Below, one piece after another: positions 32,525 through 40,514 of a DNA stretch of 43,180 nt (position 1 is its first letter; each line of letters starts with the position of its first letter). The DNA is from Sulfuricurvum sp. (GTDB lineage: Bacteria > Campylobacterota > Campylobacteria > Campylobacterales > Sulfurimonadaceae), in the NCBI RefSeq assembly GCF_028688295.1, contig NZ_JAQTYM010000015.1:1-43180 (forward strand), given 5' to 3'. The notes below the pieces were generated by a model, which was given only the letters and a program-made list of their open reading frames with translations, made no database searches and was not told the DNA's origin. The position numbers were made by a program, and so were the translations under genes.

Positions 32525-33907
32525 ATGGTAGTAACCAGATTTGCCCCAAGCCCGACGGGATATCTTCATATCGGCGGATTACGCACGGCACTCCTTAGCT
32601 ATCTTTGGGCGCGCCGCAACAATGGGAAGTTTTTGCTCCGTATCGAAGATACCGATTTCAGCCGTAACGATGAAGCGGCGGCACTTGCGATCGTGGAAGC
32701 GTTTAAATGGGTCGGATTGGAGCATGACGGGACAATCGAGTACCAATCAAGCCGTTTGGCAATCTACCAAGAGTATGCACAAAAGCTTCTCGATAGCGGA
32801 AAAGCGTATAAATGTTACATGAGCCGCGAAGAGCTTGATGCCTTGCGTGAAGAGCAGATGGGGCGTAAAGAGAGAGCAAAATACGACAACCGCTACCGCG
32901 ATTTTACAGGGACACCACCGGAGGGGCGTGAAGCGGTTATCCGTATTAAAGCTCCATTGGAAGGTTCTATTACCGTACACGACGGAGTTAAAGGGGATGT
33001 TGTTTTCAATGTCGCCGATATCTTGGATGATTTTATTATCGCCCGTGCTGACGGCACACCGACCTATAACTTCGTGGTAGCCGTCGATGATGCATTGATG
33101 GGGGTCACCGACGTTATCCGAGGTGATGATCACCTCTCCAACACTCCAAAACAGATTGTCGTCTATGACGCGCTTGGCTTTGCACTACCGCGCTTTTTTC
33201 ATGTTCCTATGATCCACAACCATGAGGGGAAAAAACTCTCCAAGCGTGACGGTGCAACCGATGTGATGATGTATAAAGAGATGGGATATACCCCTGAAGC
33301 GTTGCTCAATTTCCTTGTCCGTTTAGGATGGAGTCACGGCGATCAGGAAATTTTCTCAATGGCGGAGATGTTGGAACTGTTCGATCCGAGCGATATCAAT
33401 CGCTCCGCATCGGTGTACAACGTTGAGAAACTCGATTGGCTTAACAGCCACTACATCAAAAATATGTCCAACGACAAATTGTGCGAGCTTTTGGAATTTC
33501 ACGGGGTGATGCTCGTAAGCCATGATAAGCGGGAAATCTTGCTTGATGCACTAAAAGAGCGTGCCAAAACATTGGTTGAGATGGCAACGCTTATCAATGA
33601 GATTTTGGTACGCCCTGCCGCGTTTGATGAAGTGGCACTTAAAAAAGGGTACAAAGAAGATAGCAAAGCGATTCTGGAAGCTTTTGCCCAAGCGCTTAAA
33701 AACAGCACAGAGCTTCATCTCCCGAGTGATTATCACCATGTAATGGAAGCGGTTGTTGCGCAGTTGGAGATCGGTTTTGGAAAAATCGGTCAGCCGTTAC
33801 GTGTTGCACTGATGGGGAAACTCTCAGGCCCTGGGTTAGACAGTGTTATGGCGATCATCGGTGTCGATGAGACGTTGGCGCGGATTGATGCGCTTTTAAA
33901 TCATTAA
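32525..33907 (+). CDS. gltX: Glutamyl-tRNA synthetase
   Basis: GltX charges tRNA with glutamate. This 460-residue class I enzyme has RFAPSPTGYLHIGGLRTALL, with the HIGH motif as HIGG (15-18), a YNFVVAVDDALMGVTDVIRG catalytic segment and KKLSKRDG for KMSKR. Campylobacterota usually have two GluRS enzymes, one of which serves tRNA-Gln. I cannot tell from one gene which one this is. A ribosome site (AAAGGA) precedes the ATG. It is divergent from the SurA-like gene and its stop overlaps the convergent mqnA by four bases. Confidence 0.96.
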   Translation: MVVTRFAPSPTGYLHIGGLRTALLSYLWARRNNGKFLLRIEDTDFSRNDEAAALAIVEAFKWVGLEHDGTIEYQSSRLAIYQEYAQKLLDSGKAYKCYMSREELDALREEQMGRKERAKYDNRYRDFTGTPPEGREAVIRIKAPLEGSITVHDGVKGDVVFNVADILDDFIIARADGTPTYNFVVAVDDALMGVTDVIRGDDHLSNTPKQIVVYDALGFALPRFFHVPMIHNHEGKKLSKRDGATDVMMYKEMGYTPEALLNFLVRLGWSHGDQEIFSMAEMLELFDPSDINRSASVYNVEKLDWLNSHYIKNMSNDKLCELLEFHGVMLVSHDKREILLDALKERAKTLVEMATLINEILVRPAAFDEVALKKGYKEDSKAILEAFAQALKNSTELHLPSDYHHVMEAVVAQLEIGFGKIGQPLRVALMGKLSGPGLDSVMAIIGVDETLARIDALLNH

Positions 33908-34584
33908 TATCTAATCTTTCCGAATGAGGGATTCAGCCCCCTCTTTTTCGCTTCTCCCACAAAACGTTTATACCCCTTTTCTTCTTTTACACCCACTTTA
34001 TAACTAATAAATTTTAGATAATGGGTGATTTGCGCAGGGCTAAGGTTGCTTTTTCGAGATGCTTCCATGAGCATATAATAGGGAATTTTCACTTTCTTGG
34101 AAACAAACGCTCGGCTAAGGCGGCGAAGCTCATCGGTGTGATGATGGGTGCATAGCAGGGCAAAGACGAACGGAAGTCCTGTGCGCTCATGCCAAAGCCC
34201 CCCCAGATCGATATGCTCACCTCCGTTGTAATAGTAGCGAAGTGCTTTGTCTCCGATTAGTACCTCTCCGTGGACATTGAGAATCTGTGCAAGGAGGTTG
34301 GACGTCGCTGAATCGGCATCCGCTTTGTCGGCATTGGGGAGTGATAGGACGCTGAGCACTTCACGTTGTGCGACGATCCCAACCCCGAAGTGACGGCAGT
34401 TTTTGGCGGTGATACTGGAGATAAATGCCGCATCGATTCGGCGCATGGCAAACTCGCGGTTGAGGGCTGAGGGGACACCTTTGTGATAATGGAGGCTTTG
34501 GTGAAATCGGGTGCTTCGGGCGTAGCGTTTGATAAAGACGTGAAAAGGGAGGAGATTTATAAAATCAATTTTGCCGAAAATCAC
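33904..34584 (-). CDS. mqnA: Chorismate dehydratase MqnA (futalosine menaquinone pathway)
   Basis: MqnA dehydrates chorismate to 3-[(1-carboxyvinyl)oxy]benzoate, the first committed step of the futalosine route to menaquinone. The 226-residue protein begins MIFGKIDFINLLPFHVFIKR and has RRIDAAFISSIT, VLIGDKALRYYY and FALLCTHH, all typical of the MqnA periplasmic-binding-like fold (COG1427). No signal peptide is present, as expected. The futalosine pathway is the menaquinone route used by Campylobacterota. It converges on gltX with a four-base overlap. Confidence 0.9.
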   Translation of the reverse strand: MIFGKIDFINLLPFHVFIKRYARSTRFHQSLHYHKGVPSALNREFAMRRIDAAFISSITAKNCRHFGVGIVAQREVLSVLSLPNADKADADSATSNLLAQILNVHGEVLIGDKALRYYYNGGEHIDLGGLWHERTGLPFVFALLCTHHHTDELRRLSRAFVSKKVKIPYYMLMEASRKSNLSPAQITHYLKFISYKVGVKEEKGYKRFVGEAKKRGLNPSFGKIRY

Positions 34585-34658
34585 ATGTGCTCCCTAGTAA
34601 ATAAGAGTTGTATTATACTTAACCCAAAGTAAATAAGTCAGCGTTAGGGCTCTTTTGC

Positions 34659-34664
34659 TATAAT
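34659..34664 (+). promoter_or_regulatory. Extended -10 promoter of the moaD-moaE-moeA operon
   Basis: TATAAT preceded by TGC (TTTTGCTATAATC) lies 30 bases before the moaD ATG. It is a consensus extended -10 element. Confidence 0.6.
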
Positions 34665-34693
34665 CTCATTAATATGAATATGAGGATTTCGCG

Positions 34694-34915
34694 ATGGTAA
34701 CCGTAGAATTTTTAGGGCCGATCCAAAAGGCACCGCTAACATTGGAAGTATCATCATTGCGTGATGTGGCTGAGGCATTAAAAAATGACAGTGAAATGGC
34801 ACAGTGGTTGGAAAACTGTGCCGTAGCGGTCAACGATACACTGGTTGCAACTCTCGATACACTGCTCAAAGACGGTGATAAAGTTTCACTTCTTCCTCCG
34901 GTGTGCGGTGGATGA
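34694..34915 (+). CDS. moaD: Molybdopterin synthase small subunit (sulfur carrier)
   Basis: MoaD delivers sulfur, as a C-terminal thiocarboxylate, to cyclic pyranopterin phosphate in molybdenum cofactor synthesis. The 73-residue ubiquitin-like protein starts MVTVEFLGPI and ends LLPPVCGG with the required Gly-Gly terminus. DGDKVSLLPP is the usual last strand. The stop overlaps the moaE start (ATGA), ensuring matched amounts of the two synthase subunits. Confidence 0.94.
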   Translation: MVTVEFLGPIQKAPLTLEVSSLRDVAEALKNDSEMAQWLENCAVAVNDTLVATLDTLLKDGDKVSLLPPVCGG

Positions 34916-35364
34916 GTATGGTAGAGCTTTATAACGGAGCACTGAATGTTCCTGAAATCATTACCCGATGGTATGCAGAAGAAGCTGAATATAACTACGG
35001 TGCCTATATACCCTTTATCGGAACGGTACGCGAGGAAGACGAGATCGAGGGACTAAGTTTCGATGTGTATGAGCCGATTTTATCCAGTTGGTTTGACGCA
35101 TGGCAAGTAAAGGCTGAGGCTCTTGGGGCAAAGCTCAAAATGGCACATTCTCGAGGAGATGTATTGGTACATGAAAGCTCCTATATCGCGGCGGTATTTT
35201 CCCCGAAACGGCGCGTGGCACTTGAGATGATCGAGCAGTTTGTTGAGGATTTTAAAGCTTCCGCTCCGATTTGGAAATACGATCTGAAAAATGGTGAGCG
35301 CCTTTATGCGCGTGATCGATCTACCGCTATTGCGGGGGCAGGCATTTTGGGAGGAAAACAATGA
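34912..35364 (+). CDS. moaE: Molybdopterin synthase catalytic subunit
   Basis: MoaE forms the dithiolene of molybdopterin with MoaD. The protein (about 150 residues) has AYIPFIGTVREEDEIEGLSF, FDVYEPI, MAHSRGDVLVHESSYIAAVF and APIWKYDLKNGERLYARD, with the Lys and Arg residues expected at the active site. I chose the ATG at 34912 because it overlaps the moaD stop by four bases; an ATG at 34918 and a GTG at 34903 are also in frame. moeA overlaps its end by four bases, so the three genes form one operon. Confidence 0.95.
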   Translation: MSMVELYNGALNVPEIITRWYAEEAEYNYGAYIPFIGTVREEDEIEGLSFDVYEPILSSWFDAWQVKAEALGAKLKMAHSRGDVLVHESSYIAAVFSPKRRVALEMIEQFVEDFKASAPIWKYDLKNGERLYARDRSTAIAGAGILGGKQ

Positions 35365-36560
35365 TTTCGTATGAGACCTCTCAAAATATGATCAGCCTCC
35401 TCAGTATCGGCACTGTCCGAAGCGAGCGTATTTTTCTCTCCTCTGCGCTGGGTCGTATTTTGGCGGAAGATATTGTGGCAGATAGTGATTATCCTCTCCA
35501 TCCCACCTCAGCAATGGATGGGTATGCGATTCTGCACAGTGATTTAGATGAGTATGAGTCGCTCGAAATTTTAGGCGATAATCCCGCCGGAGCCGACGAA
35601 ATTGGCGGCGTGATGAGCGGTGCGTGTATCAAAACCTTTACCGGATCATTAATGCCAAAAGGTTCTGATACCCTCATTCCGATTGAAAATGTGCAGGTAG
35701 AGGGTGCGCAAATTCGTATTGTAAAAGAAGTTTCTTGCGGGTTTGCCGTCCGTCCAATCGGGGAAAGCTACCGCGAGGGAGAAGTCTTAATCGCGCGCGG
35801 AACGAAAATCGGTTTTGCCGAAATCGGTGTCTTGGCGGGGATTAACCGAGTGATGATCCGCGTTGCTCAGCGTCCGCGTGTGGCGATCATCGCAACGGGG
35901 AGCGAGATTCTCGACATCGGAGAAGCTGCGCGTCACGAGGGGCAGATTCGAAGCTCAAACAGCTACACTCTCCAAGCCCTCGTCGATGCTCTCGGAGGCG
36001 AGAGTGTTCAAATGGGGATCGTCGGAGACGATAAAAATGCCATTATGGAGCGTTTCGAAGAGGCGATCAGTTCATGCGACATCGTCGTGAGCACGGGCGG
36101 GGTGAGTGTCGGCGATTACGATTTCGTCAAACACATCGTCCCGCGCCTTGGTGCCGAAGTGATCTTCAAAGGGGTGAATATCAAACCGGGTCAACACGTC
36201 ATGGTGGCTCAGCGCGGATCGAAATTCATCGTCTCTTTGCCGGGGTTTGCCTACTCGTCTACCGTCACCTTTATCCTCTACGCCGCACCGTTGATCGCTC
36301 GGATGTTAGGGGTTGAGAACCCGTACGACGTGATCGAAGCGACCCTAAAAGTACCGTTTGCAAAACGTTCGAACAAAAGCGAATTTACCGCATGTAATTT
36401 GACCTTTGAAGAGGGGCGTTATTGGGTCGATTTTGAGGGGAAAAAGACGGGTAGTTCCGCTATTTTGACCAATCTTCTCGGAAATGCGGGGCTTATGATC
36501 TGCGGTGAAGAGGATGGGGATTTGGAATCGGGGACACTGGTTAGAGTTATAAAATTATAA
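35361..36560 (+). CDS. moeA: Molybdopterin molybdenumtransferase
   Basis: MoeA inserts molybdate into adenylylated molybdopterin to give the active cofactor. The 399-residue protein has HPTSAMDGYAI at the start of domain I, VAIIATGSEILDIGEAARHEGQIRSSN split across the molybdopterin-binding domain, STGGVSVGDYDFVKHI with the catalytic Asp, and KPGQHVMVAQRG followed by VSLPGFAYS. It is the third gene of the operon. Three hairpins follow it before the convergent MFS gene. Confidence 0.96.
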   Translation: MISYETSQNMISLLSIGTVRSERIFLSSALGRILAEDIVADSDYPLHPTSAMDGYAILHSDLDEYESLEILGDNPAGADEIGGVMSGACIKTFTGSLMPKGSDTLIPIENVQVEGAQIRIVKEVSCGFAVRPIGESYREGEVLIARGTKIGFAEIGVLAGINRVMIRVAQRPRVAIIATGSEILDIGEAARHEGQIRSSNSYTLQALVDALGGESVQMGIVGDDKNAIMERFEEAISSCDIVVSTGGVSVGDYDFVKHIVPRLGAEVIFKGVNIKPGQHVMVAQRGSKFIVSLPGFAYSSTVTFILYAAPLIARMLGVENPYDVIEATLKVPFAKRSNKSEFTACNLTFEEGRYWVDFEGKKTGSSAILTNLLGNAGLMICGEEDGDLESGTLVRVIKL

Positions 36561-36571
36561 TTTAGAACGCA

Positions 36572-36599
36572 AACGTAGCAAAGCCCCTTTTGCTACGTT
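36572..36599 (+). other. Strong hairpin downstream of moeA
   Basis: AACGTAGCAAA and TTTGCTACGTT form a perfect 11-bp stem with a six-base loop. It lies 12 bases after the moeA stop. No T-tract follows, so it is more likely an RNA-stabilising or cooperating hairpin than a terminator on its own. A second hairpin, GGTTTCC/GGAAGCC, lies at 36607-36627. Confidence 0.55.
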
Positions 36600-36628
36600 A
36601 ACACTAGGTTTCCTTCGGCAGGAAGCCC

Positions 36629-36649
36629 ATGCACGTTTACGTGCATTTT
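36629..36649 (+). terminator. Intrinsic terminator of the moa operon
   Basis: ATGCACG-TTTA-CGTGCAT is a perfect 7-bp stem followed by TTT on the plus strand. It is the third hairpin in a row and abuts the stop codon of the convergent MFS gene. Confidence 0.55.
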
Positions 36650-37973
36650 AACCTTTAACTATCTTCGCTTTAATCGCCTCTTCTTCTACCATATCTTTAC
36701 GATACTTCACAGCGACAATATTTTCGGTTTCATTGATATACCACTCTGCAATATGCTCATGTTCCAAGTTATTTAATTTTTCCATATCGACATGATCTAC
36801 CGGGATATAAAGATGGGAATAACGGTGAGGATTTTTCATTTTAAATGTCCACAAAAGCCACAGTGTACTGATAACGATCAATCCAATAGCCAATACTTCA
36901 CGGTTGGAGTATTGTAGCGCAATTCCCGCAGCAGCACCTCCGAGAAAAGTCATAAAATAGGCAACGCCGTTGGCAATCCCAAGCGCGGCTCCCTTTTGAT
37001 GTACTTTAGCGTATTTGGAGATCATCGATTGAACGAGCGGCTCCATCATGTTAAATGCCATAAAGAAAGCGATGACTCCGAGAACAAACTCCCAGCTTTT
37101 GGTTGCAAATCCCATTAGGGTGAATGAGACGATAAACAAGACGATAGAGAGCAAAAAGATTTCGCGTGGTTTATTGTATTTTTCACCAAACACCGCCGCA
37201 GGTCCCATAGCGATAAGCCCCATGAACATTGCCGGGACATAAACCTGCCACAGCTCTTTGGCTTCCCATTTGAAGATACCTGCCGTGTCTAAAAGCAAGA
37301 TCGGGATGAGGACGAACGCGACGGTCATCAACCCTTTTTGCATCCCGTTTGTGATGATCATACTAAGCAGATTAGGGTCTTTCAAGATATCAGCCGTCGT
37401 AGTGGTTGAGTGATAGATGTGACGGATGCGCGGAGGGGTAGGGACTTTCGTAAAGAGTACCAACATCGCCAAGATGGAGAGTACGGCGGTGATCCAAAAC
37501 AATGATGAGACACCCGCATAGGCACTGATAACGGGACCGGCAGCCATAGCCAGAGCGAAACTGATTGCGATGGTTCCCCCCATAAGTGCCATTGCTTTTC
37601 CACGTGACTCTTCGCTCACTAAATCACTGATCATGGCTGGGATTACCGCACCGATAGCTCCGGCACCTTGTAAAAAGCGCCCTGCCATAAGAGTATAGAT
37701 ATCCGTGCTCACCGCACAGATGATGGAACCGACTAAAAAGATGATCAGTCCCACAAGAAGCGTTGGCTTACGACCGATTTTATCGCTCATCACCCCAAAT
37801 GGAACTTGAAAAATGGCTTGTGTGAGGGCATAGCCTCCGACGATAACCCCGACGAGAAAGGGAGTTGAACCCTCAAGTCCAAGGGCATACGCTGAGAGAA
37901 CGGGGAGAACGAGAAAAAGACCGAAAAATCGTAAGGATAAAATTGCAGAGAGAGGGAGAACTGTTTTAAACAC
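36648..37973 (-). CDS. MFS transporter, YajR-like
   Basis: The 441-residue protein has 12 predicted membrane helices. Helix 1 reads SLRFFGLFLVLPVLSAYALG, motif A is GVMSDKIGRKP, and motif C-like AAGPVISAYAG follows. The helix-1 and motif-A pattern is that of E. coli YajR. After helix 12 a cytoplasmic tail of about 70 residues (HIAEWYINETENIVAVKYRK, then EEEAIKAKI) resembles the ferredoxin-like YAM domain that YajR carries. The substrate is unknown; YajR is thought to be a proton-driven exporter. It stands alone between the moa operon and rdgB. Confidence 0.85.
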   Translation of the reverse strand: MFKTVLPLSAILSLRFFGLFLVLPVLSAYALGLEGSTPFLVGVIVGGYALTQAIFQVPFGVMSDKIGRKPTLLVGLIIFLVGSIICAVSTDIYTLMAGRFLQGAGAIGAVIPAMISDLVSEESRGKAMALMGGTIAISFALAMAAGPVISAYAGVSSLFWITAVLSILAMLVLFTKVPTPPRIRHIYHSTTTTADILKDPNLLSMIITNGMQKGLMTVAFVLIPILLLDTAGIFKWEAKELWQVYVPAMFMGLIAMGPAAVFGEKYNKPREIFLLSIVLFIVSFTLMGFATKSWEFVLGVIAFFMAFNMMEPLVQSMISKYAKVHQKGAALGIANGVAYFMTFLGGAAAGIALQYSNREVLAIGLIVISTLWLLWTFKMKNPHRYSHLYIPVDHVDMEKLNNLEHEHIAEWYINETENIVAVKYRKDMVEEEAIKAKIVKG

Positions 37974-38073
37974 CTTGTCACCTTAAATGAGTTAAAATTT
38001 TCGTCATTATAGTACATCTGCGTATGAGGCGGATGATTGAGAAAATATTGCTAAGTCTAATCTAAGGAATGAA

Positions 38074-38679
38074 ATGAAAGTTGTATTGGCAACATCGAAC
38101 AAAGGAAAGGTGCGTGAAATCATTGAACTGCTTCATGATCGGGAGGTTTTCCCTTATACCGAGCTGATAGAGGGATTTGAAATCATCGAAGATGGCGATA
38201 CCTTTAAAGAAAATGCGTTGATCAAAGCTCGTGCCGTTTATGCGGCACTGGGAGATCACGAGGCGATCGTAATTGCCGATGATAGCGGTATCAGTGTCGA
38301 TGCATTGGATGGGGCTCCAGGGATTTACAGCGCACGTTACGGTGGAGAGGGTGCGAGTGATCGGGATAATCTTCTGAAACTGGTAGAGGCGCTAAAAGAA
38401 AAAGGTTTAAATACTTCTCACGCTCACTATACGGCGGCGATTGCGATTGTGTCGCGCGAAGGGGAAAACTGTGTTCATGGATGGATGCACGGAGATGTGA
38501 TTACGCAGTTACGTGGCGAGAACGGCTTTGGATACGATCCGATCTTTATCCCGAGTGGATACGATCAAACGCTCGGAGAACTGCCGAATGATGTGAAAAA
38601 AGGGCTTTCGCATCGCTCCAAAGCGTTGGAGTTGGCGAAGATTTTGATCGATCAGATTAAGGTTTTACGGACAAGATAG
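38074..38679 (+). CDS. rdgB: XTP/dITP pyrophosphatase (Ham1/RdgB)
   Basis: RdgB hydrolyses non-canonical purine triphosphates such as dITP and XTP, keeping them out of DNA. The 201-residue protein has [16 protein letters not shown], the metal-binding [40 protein letters not shown] and [11 protein letters not shown], all diagnostic of the family. A small gene follows after ten bases with its own ribosome site. Confidence 0.96.
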   Translation: MKVVLATSNKGKVREIIELLHDREVFPYTELIEGFEIIEDGDTFKENALIKARAVYAALGDHEAIVIADDSGISVDALDGAPGIYSARYGGEGASDRDNLLKLVEALKEKGLNTSHAHYTAAIAIVSREGENCVHGWMHGDVITQLRGENGFGYDPIFIPSGYDQTLGELPNDVKKGLSHRSKALELAKILIDQIKVLRTR

Positions 38680-38689
38680 GAGTTCCAAA

Positions 38690-38911
38690 ATGATCCCTTT
38701 GGATGAGTATGAGAATGAACTTTTAGAGAGTGTCGAAAACGGTGAATGGGTGAGTAAAGGGAACGTAGATGAGCGGTTGAGGGTGTTGCAATCCTATATC
38801 AAAAACCAGAACAAAAAAGCTAGATTCCCGATCTACCTTAAATGGCACGTGAAGTCGGGAATGACGGAGGAATTTACGTCGTTCGCCCTGAGCTTGTCGA
38901 AGGGTATTTAG
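38690..38911 (+). CDS. Small protein, probably a truncated CopG-type antitoxin ending in repeat DNA
   Basis: This 73-residue frame has a good AGGAG ribosome site. Its first 44 residues (LDEYENELLESVENGEWVSK, then ERLRVLQSYIKNQNKK) resemble the N-terminal part of small CopG-like ribbon-helix-helix antitoxins (COG5304 type), which normally continue with a RINIRIS-like DNA-binding strand. Here the sequence from residue 45 on is translated from the palindromic repeat at 38824-38862 and then from the next repeat, ending LSLSKGI. The gene therefore looks cut and extended by repeat insertion. No toxin gene is adjacent. The antitoxin assignment is tentative; the truncation is seen directly. Confidence 0.6.
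   Translation: MIPLDEYENELLESVENGEWVSKGNVDERLRVLQSYIKNQNKKARFPIYLKWHVKSGMTEEFTSFALSLSKGI
38824..38862 (+). repeat. REP-like palindrome (GATTCC/GGAATGACG family), copy 2
   Basis: ATTCCCGA at 38824-38831 pairs perfectly with TCGGGAAT at 38855-38862 and is followed by GACGG. The loop is 23 bases, longer than in the other copies. It is translated as part of the preceding small gene. Confidence 0.75.
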
Positions 38912-38940
38912 TTCATGGTTCGACAAGCTCACCACGAACG
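38880..38940. repeat. REP-like element (TTCGCCCTGAG family), intact copy
   Basis: CGTTCGCCCTGAGCTTGTCG...AA and its partner TTCGACAAGCTCACCACGAA...CG form arms of 22 bases with 19 matches around a 17-base centre. The element at 6654-6730 is a diverged second copy. Palindromes with this CCTGAGCTTGTCGAAGG core are widespread in proteobacterial genomes. Confidence 0.8.
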
Positions 38941-38959
38941 GAATTGCCGCCTCTTCGTC

Positions 38960-38980
38960 ATTCCGTACTTGATACGGAAT
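38960..38980 (-). repeat. REP-like palindrome (GATTCC/GGAATGACG family), copy 3, inverted
   Basis: ATTCCGTA-CTTGA-TACGGAAT is a perfect 8-bp stem with GTC before it and CC after, so it is copy 2 in opposite orientation. Together with the two preceding elements it makes a mosaic of three palindromes within 160 bases. Confidence 0.75.
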
Positions 38981-38994
38981 CCATAGATTTAAAA

Positions 38995-39474
38995 TTAGAG
39001 TGCTAGAATACCTAAGCCAACAAGTATCGCAGATAAAATGAATGCTAGAGCAAACGCTATTGCCATTCCACCAATGATTCCGAATAGTACATGCCAATTC
39101 GACTGTCTTAATTCCTTATCTGCAACAAATGCATTGACTTTGGCATTTTCTGGTATTAAAGTTATATTGTTTGATAAAAAATATTGTTTTGTTAAGAGAG
39201 CTAATCCGAATCCTATTACACTTGATAATAAAAAACCTACTGCTGGTTTAAGATGCATGAAGATTGAAATAAGAAGAAAACCTACCGTAAAAAGCAATCC
39301 AATAATAAGTGCCGAGTTTCTTTTTTTACTATCTCCAAAACTTCCATAGTTTTTTACCAAAAAATAAAACCCTGTTGGAAATCCGCCAACCATTGAGCCA
39401 ATTAAGAGATGCACAGGAGAAAAAAGTTTTCCCTGTAATTGATTTACTTGAGATGGGATTTGACTTTCTGACAT
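38995..39474 (-). CDS. Small multi-pass membrane protein of unknown function
   Basis: I do not recognise this 159-residue protein. It has about four membrane helices: near SPVHLLIGSMVGGFPTGFYF, SALIIGLLFTVGFLLISIF, AVGFLLSSVIGFGLALL, and a long C-terminal one, LFGIIGGMAIAFALAFILSA. A hydrophilic stretch (TLIPENAKVNAFVADKELRQ) separates the last two. No catalytic motif is seen. It is AT-rich and sits between REP-like palindromes at 38960 and 39588, which suggests that the segment was inserted. Confidence 0.7.
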   Translation of the reverse strand: MSESQIPSQVNQLQGKLFSPVHLLIGSMVGGFPTGFYFLVKNYGSFGDSKKRNSALIIGLLFTVGFLLISIFMHLKPAVGFLLSSVIGFGLALLTKQYFLSNNITLIPENAKVNAFVADKELRQSNWHVLFGIIGGMAIAFALAFILSAILVGLGILAL

Positions 39475-39587
39475 TTAAGATTCCTTTTTCAATTTTTTAT
39501 AAGTTTATTTTAGCAGAGAGAGAGAGAATGGTGTCAATGAGTTAATTTGTTATTTAATATTTTCTGTTATTTTATTTATCTAGCTGG

Positions 39588-39608
39588 ATTCCCGATCACG
39601 TCGGGAAT
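39588..39608 (+). repeat. REP-like palindrome (GATTCC/GGAATGACG family), copy 4
   Basis: ATTCCCGA-TCACG-TCGGGAAT is a perfect 8-bp stem with GG before and GACG after. It lies just beyond the uppP stop codon on the minus strand and may also act as an end-of-transcript hairpin. Confidence 0.75.
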
Positions 39609-39620
39609 GACGAGAAGCTC

Positions 39621-40400
39621 TCACGCCGGAAGTGTAGTAATCAAATAAAAGAAAATAATCCCCACAACGATTCGGTAAATCGCAAATGGGGTAAAGGTAT
39701 GACGGCTAACGAAGGCAACAAACAGCTTCACCGTTGCAAGGGCAAATACAAAAGCCGTTATAAATGCTATAGAGAGCATGAAATAGTCATCCACCACCAT
39801 TTCATTACGGTGCTTGATGAGATCGTACGCGGTAGCAATGATCATGGTAGGGATAGCAAGGAGAAACGAAAACTCCGCCGCACTTTTACGGCTAAGTCCC
39901 ATCACTAATCCACCGATGAGTGTAGCCCCTGAACGGCTGGTTCCTGGGATCATTGAGAGGCTTTGAAAAATACCGATAGTAAAGGCTTGTTTAAAGGTTA
40001 ATTCACTGATATCTTTCCCTGCATCGATGGGTTTATCACGACGAAGATATTCAAATAGCAAAAATACTATCCCTCCTGCGATCAGCATAATACTCACGGT
40101 TTCGACTCCAAAAAGAGCTTTAATCTGCTTATAAAATAAAAAACCCAAGACTCCTGCGGGGAGAAAAGCGACACCGATTTTTAACCATAATGTTTTGTCT
40201 TGGAGAAGTCTTTTAGCGTATAAAAATAAGACGGCGAGGATACTCCCTAGCTGTATAGAGACTTCAAATGCTTGATGGGCGTTGGTTTGCTCTAACCCTA
40301 AAAGATGTGAAGCTAAAATGAGATGCCCAGTAGAGGAGATAGGGAGAAATTCGGTGACCCCTTCGAGGGCTCCGAGGATCAATGCGTCAAATAATGTCAT
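39621..40400 (-). CDS. uppP: Undecaprenyl-diphosphatase
   Basis: UppP (BacA) dephosphorylates undecaprenyl pyrophosphate so that the lipid carrier can be reused for peptidoglycan and glycan synthesis. The 259-residue membrane protein has LEGVTEFLPISSTGHLILAS (Glu13, Glu17, Ser22-His26 region) and the second signature SMIPGTSRSGATLIGGL, both part of the active site. Helices are evident throughout. Though far from the pgl operon, it completes the carrier cycle used by PglC and PglB. It diverges from the aminotransferase gene. Confidence 0.96.
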   Translation of the reverse strand: MTLFDALILGALEGVTEFLPISSTGHLILASHLLGLEQTNAHQAFEVSIQLGSILAVLFLYAKRLLQDKTLWLKIGVAFLPAGVLGFLFYKQIKALFGVETVSIMLIAGGIVFLLFEYLRRDKPIDAGKDISELTFKQAFTIGIFQSLSMIPGTSRSGATLIGGLVMGLSRKSAAEFSFLLAIPTMIIATAYDLIKHRNEMVVDDYFMLSIAFITAFVFALATVKLFVAFVSRHTFTPFAIYRIVVGIIFFYLITTLPA

Positions 40401-40514
40401 AAAAAGCTCTTTTTTGTGTGCAATTGTACCATAGCTTTACCCCTTAAACCTCCGCTAACCTCAATTAGGATAAAATGCGCGGATTTATGACACTTTCCCT
40501 CAAGGAATTTTTGA

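Noticed and set aside
32433-32591. N-terminal extension of the SurA-like protein
   Set aside because: It overlaps the divergent gltX start and its promoter region, and only the ATG at 32432 gives a signal peptide and AGGAG site.
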